NCBI GenBank assembly: GCA_905236365.1
Contig: CAJOPP010000496.1
Coordinates: forward strand, 1 to 5,383
DNA from: an uncultured Lachnospiraceae bacterium
Lineage (GTDB): Bacteria > Bacillota > Clostridia > Lachnospirales > Lachnospiraceae
Direction: 5' to 3'
Length of the DNA stretch: 5,383 bases
Both the position numbers and the translations under genes were made by a program. Below, one piece after another: positions 5,072-5,383 of this stretch. The notes under the pieces are model-generated. The model was not told where the DNA came from. It ran no database searches and was given only the letters and a program-made list of their open reading frames with translations. Every line of letters begins with the position of its first letter. Position 1 is the first letter of the stretch.

Positions 5072-5383
5072 TTAATTATCTGATTCTTCAGTTAAGGTAA
5101 TGGATTTCATGGGAATATCAATATTAATTCTTGTTCCTTTATCTTTTTGTGATTTTATATCAACAGTCCCACCCAGGATAGCGACTCTTTCTTCTAATAT
5201 GGAAAGACCAAAGTGACTGTTTTTCTTTTCGTCAACTTTCGATTTTACGAATCCTTTACCATTATCCTCTATTGTAATATGATAGTAGTCATTCACACAC
5301 TTGGTATGAAATAAAATTCTATCAGCTTCCGCATGTTTTACTATATTCGTAAGACACTCTTGTACAATTCTGTAAATCGTGGA
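5072..5383 (-). CDS. NarL/DegS-type sensor histidine kinase, C-terminal part (cut by window edge)
   Basis: The last 103 codons of a sensor kinase are present, and the reading frame runs open through the right edge. The fragment is the HATPase_c ATP-binding domain. The N-box IYRIVQECLTNIVKHAEA (residues 3-20 of the fragment) is typical of HisKA_3 kinases such as DegS, LiaS and NarX. Then come the G1 box EDNGKGF (39-45), HFGLSILEERVAILGG (57-72, the G2 region) and the closing strand KDKGTRINIDIPM (80-92). The phosphorylated histidine, the sensor region and any membrane segments lie outside the window, so the signal cannot be told. A GTG at 5294-5296 could be misread as the start of a 74-codon gene, but the N-box upstream in the same frame shows it is internal. 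It pairs with the NarL-family regulator 57 bp downstream, the usual partner class. Confidence 0.95.
   Translation of the reverse strand, partial: STIYRIVQECLTNIVKHAEADRILFHTKCVNDYYHITIEDNGKGFVKSKVDEKKNSHFGLSILEERVAILGGTVDIKSQKDKGTRINIDIPMKSITLTEESDN

Noticed and set aside
5072..5296. A separate 74-codon gene starting at GTG 5294-5296
   Set aside because: The same frame is open to the right edge and encodes the kinase N-box upstream of that GTG, so this is only the end of a larger gene.

Overview
The window looks like a chromosomal segment of a low-GC Gram-positive anaerobe (Bacillota, class Clostridia, most likely Lachnospiraceae). The basis is an AT-rich sequence, purine-rich GGAGG-type ribosome binding sites, a Soj/Spo0J-type ParA-ParB pair with nearby parS-like sites, a DUF4446 gene directly after parB, and a seryl-tRNA synthetase at the end of the same run. 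The family placement comes from memory of gene order and protein flavour, not from a search. Every gene I can support lies on the minus strand.

Read in the direction of transcription (right to left), the window starts with the last 103 codons of a NarL/DegS-type sensor histidine kinase (5072-5383, cut by the window edge). A DegU-like LuxR-type response regulator follows (4370-5014). This two-component pair ends in a rho-independent hairpin that overlaps the regulator's stop codon.

A 390-bp AT-rich intergenic region (3980-4369) follows. It holds two full parS-like sites, two further half-sites of the same 10-mer, and a strong predicted extended -10 promoter facing parA.

Then comes a tightly spaced run: parA (3221-3979), parB (2283-3182), a one-pass membrane DUF4446 gene (1730-2257) and a stand-alone HD-GYP-type phosphohydrolase gene (644-1702). 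The gaps are 38, 25 and 27 bp. After 62 bp that carry a weaker candidate promoter and a short dyad, serS starts (1-581, cut by the left edge at about 193 of some 425 codons).

ParA, ParB and the parS sites form a chromosome-partition system: ParB loads at parS as a CTP-dependent clamp, and ParA is the ATPase partner. The membrane DUF4446 protein and the HD-GYP protein have no known role in partition. Their operon position raises the possibility of a membrane- or cyclic-nucleotide-linked input into segregation, but this is only inference. I see no wholly new system. The points most worth a second look are the parS cluster with its altered central dinucleotide, and the HD-GYP protein with two substituted signature residues inside the par operon.
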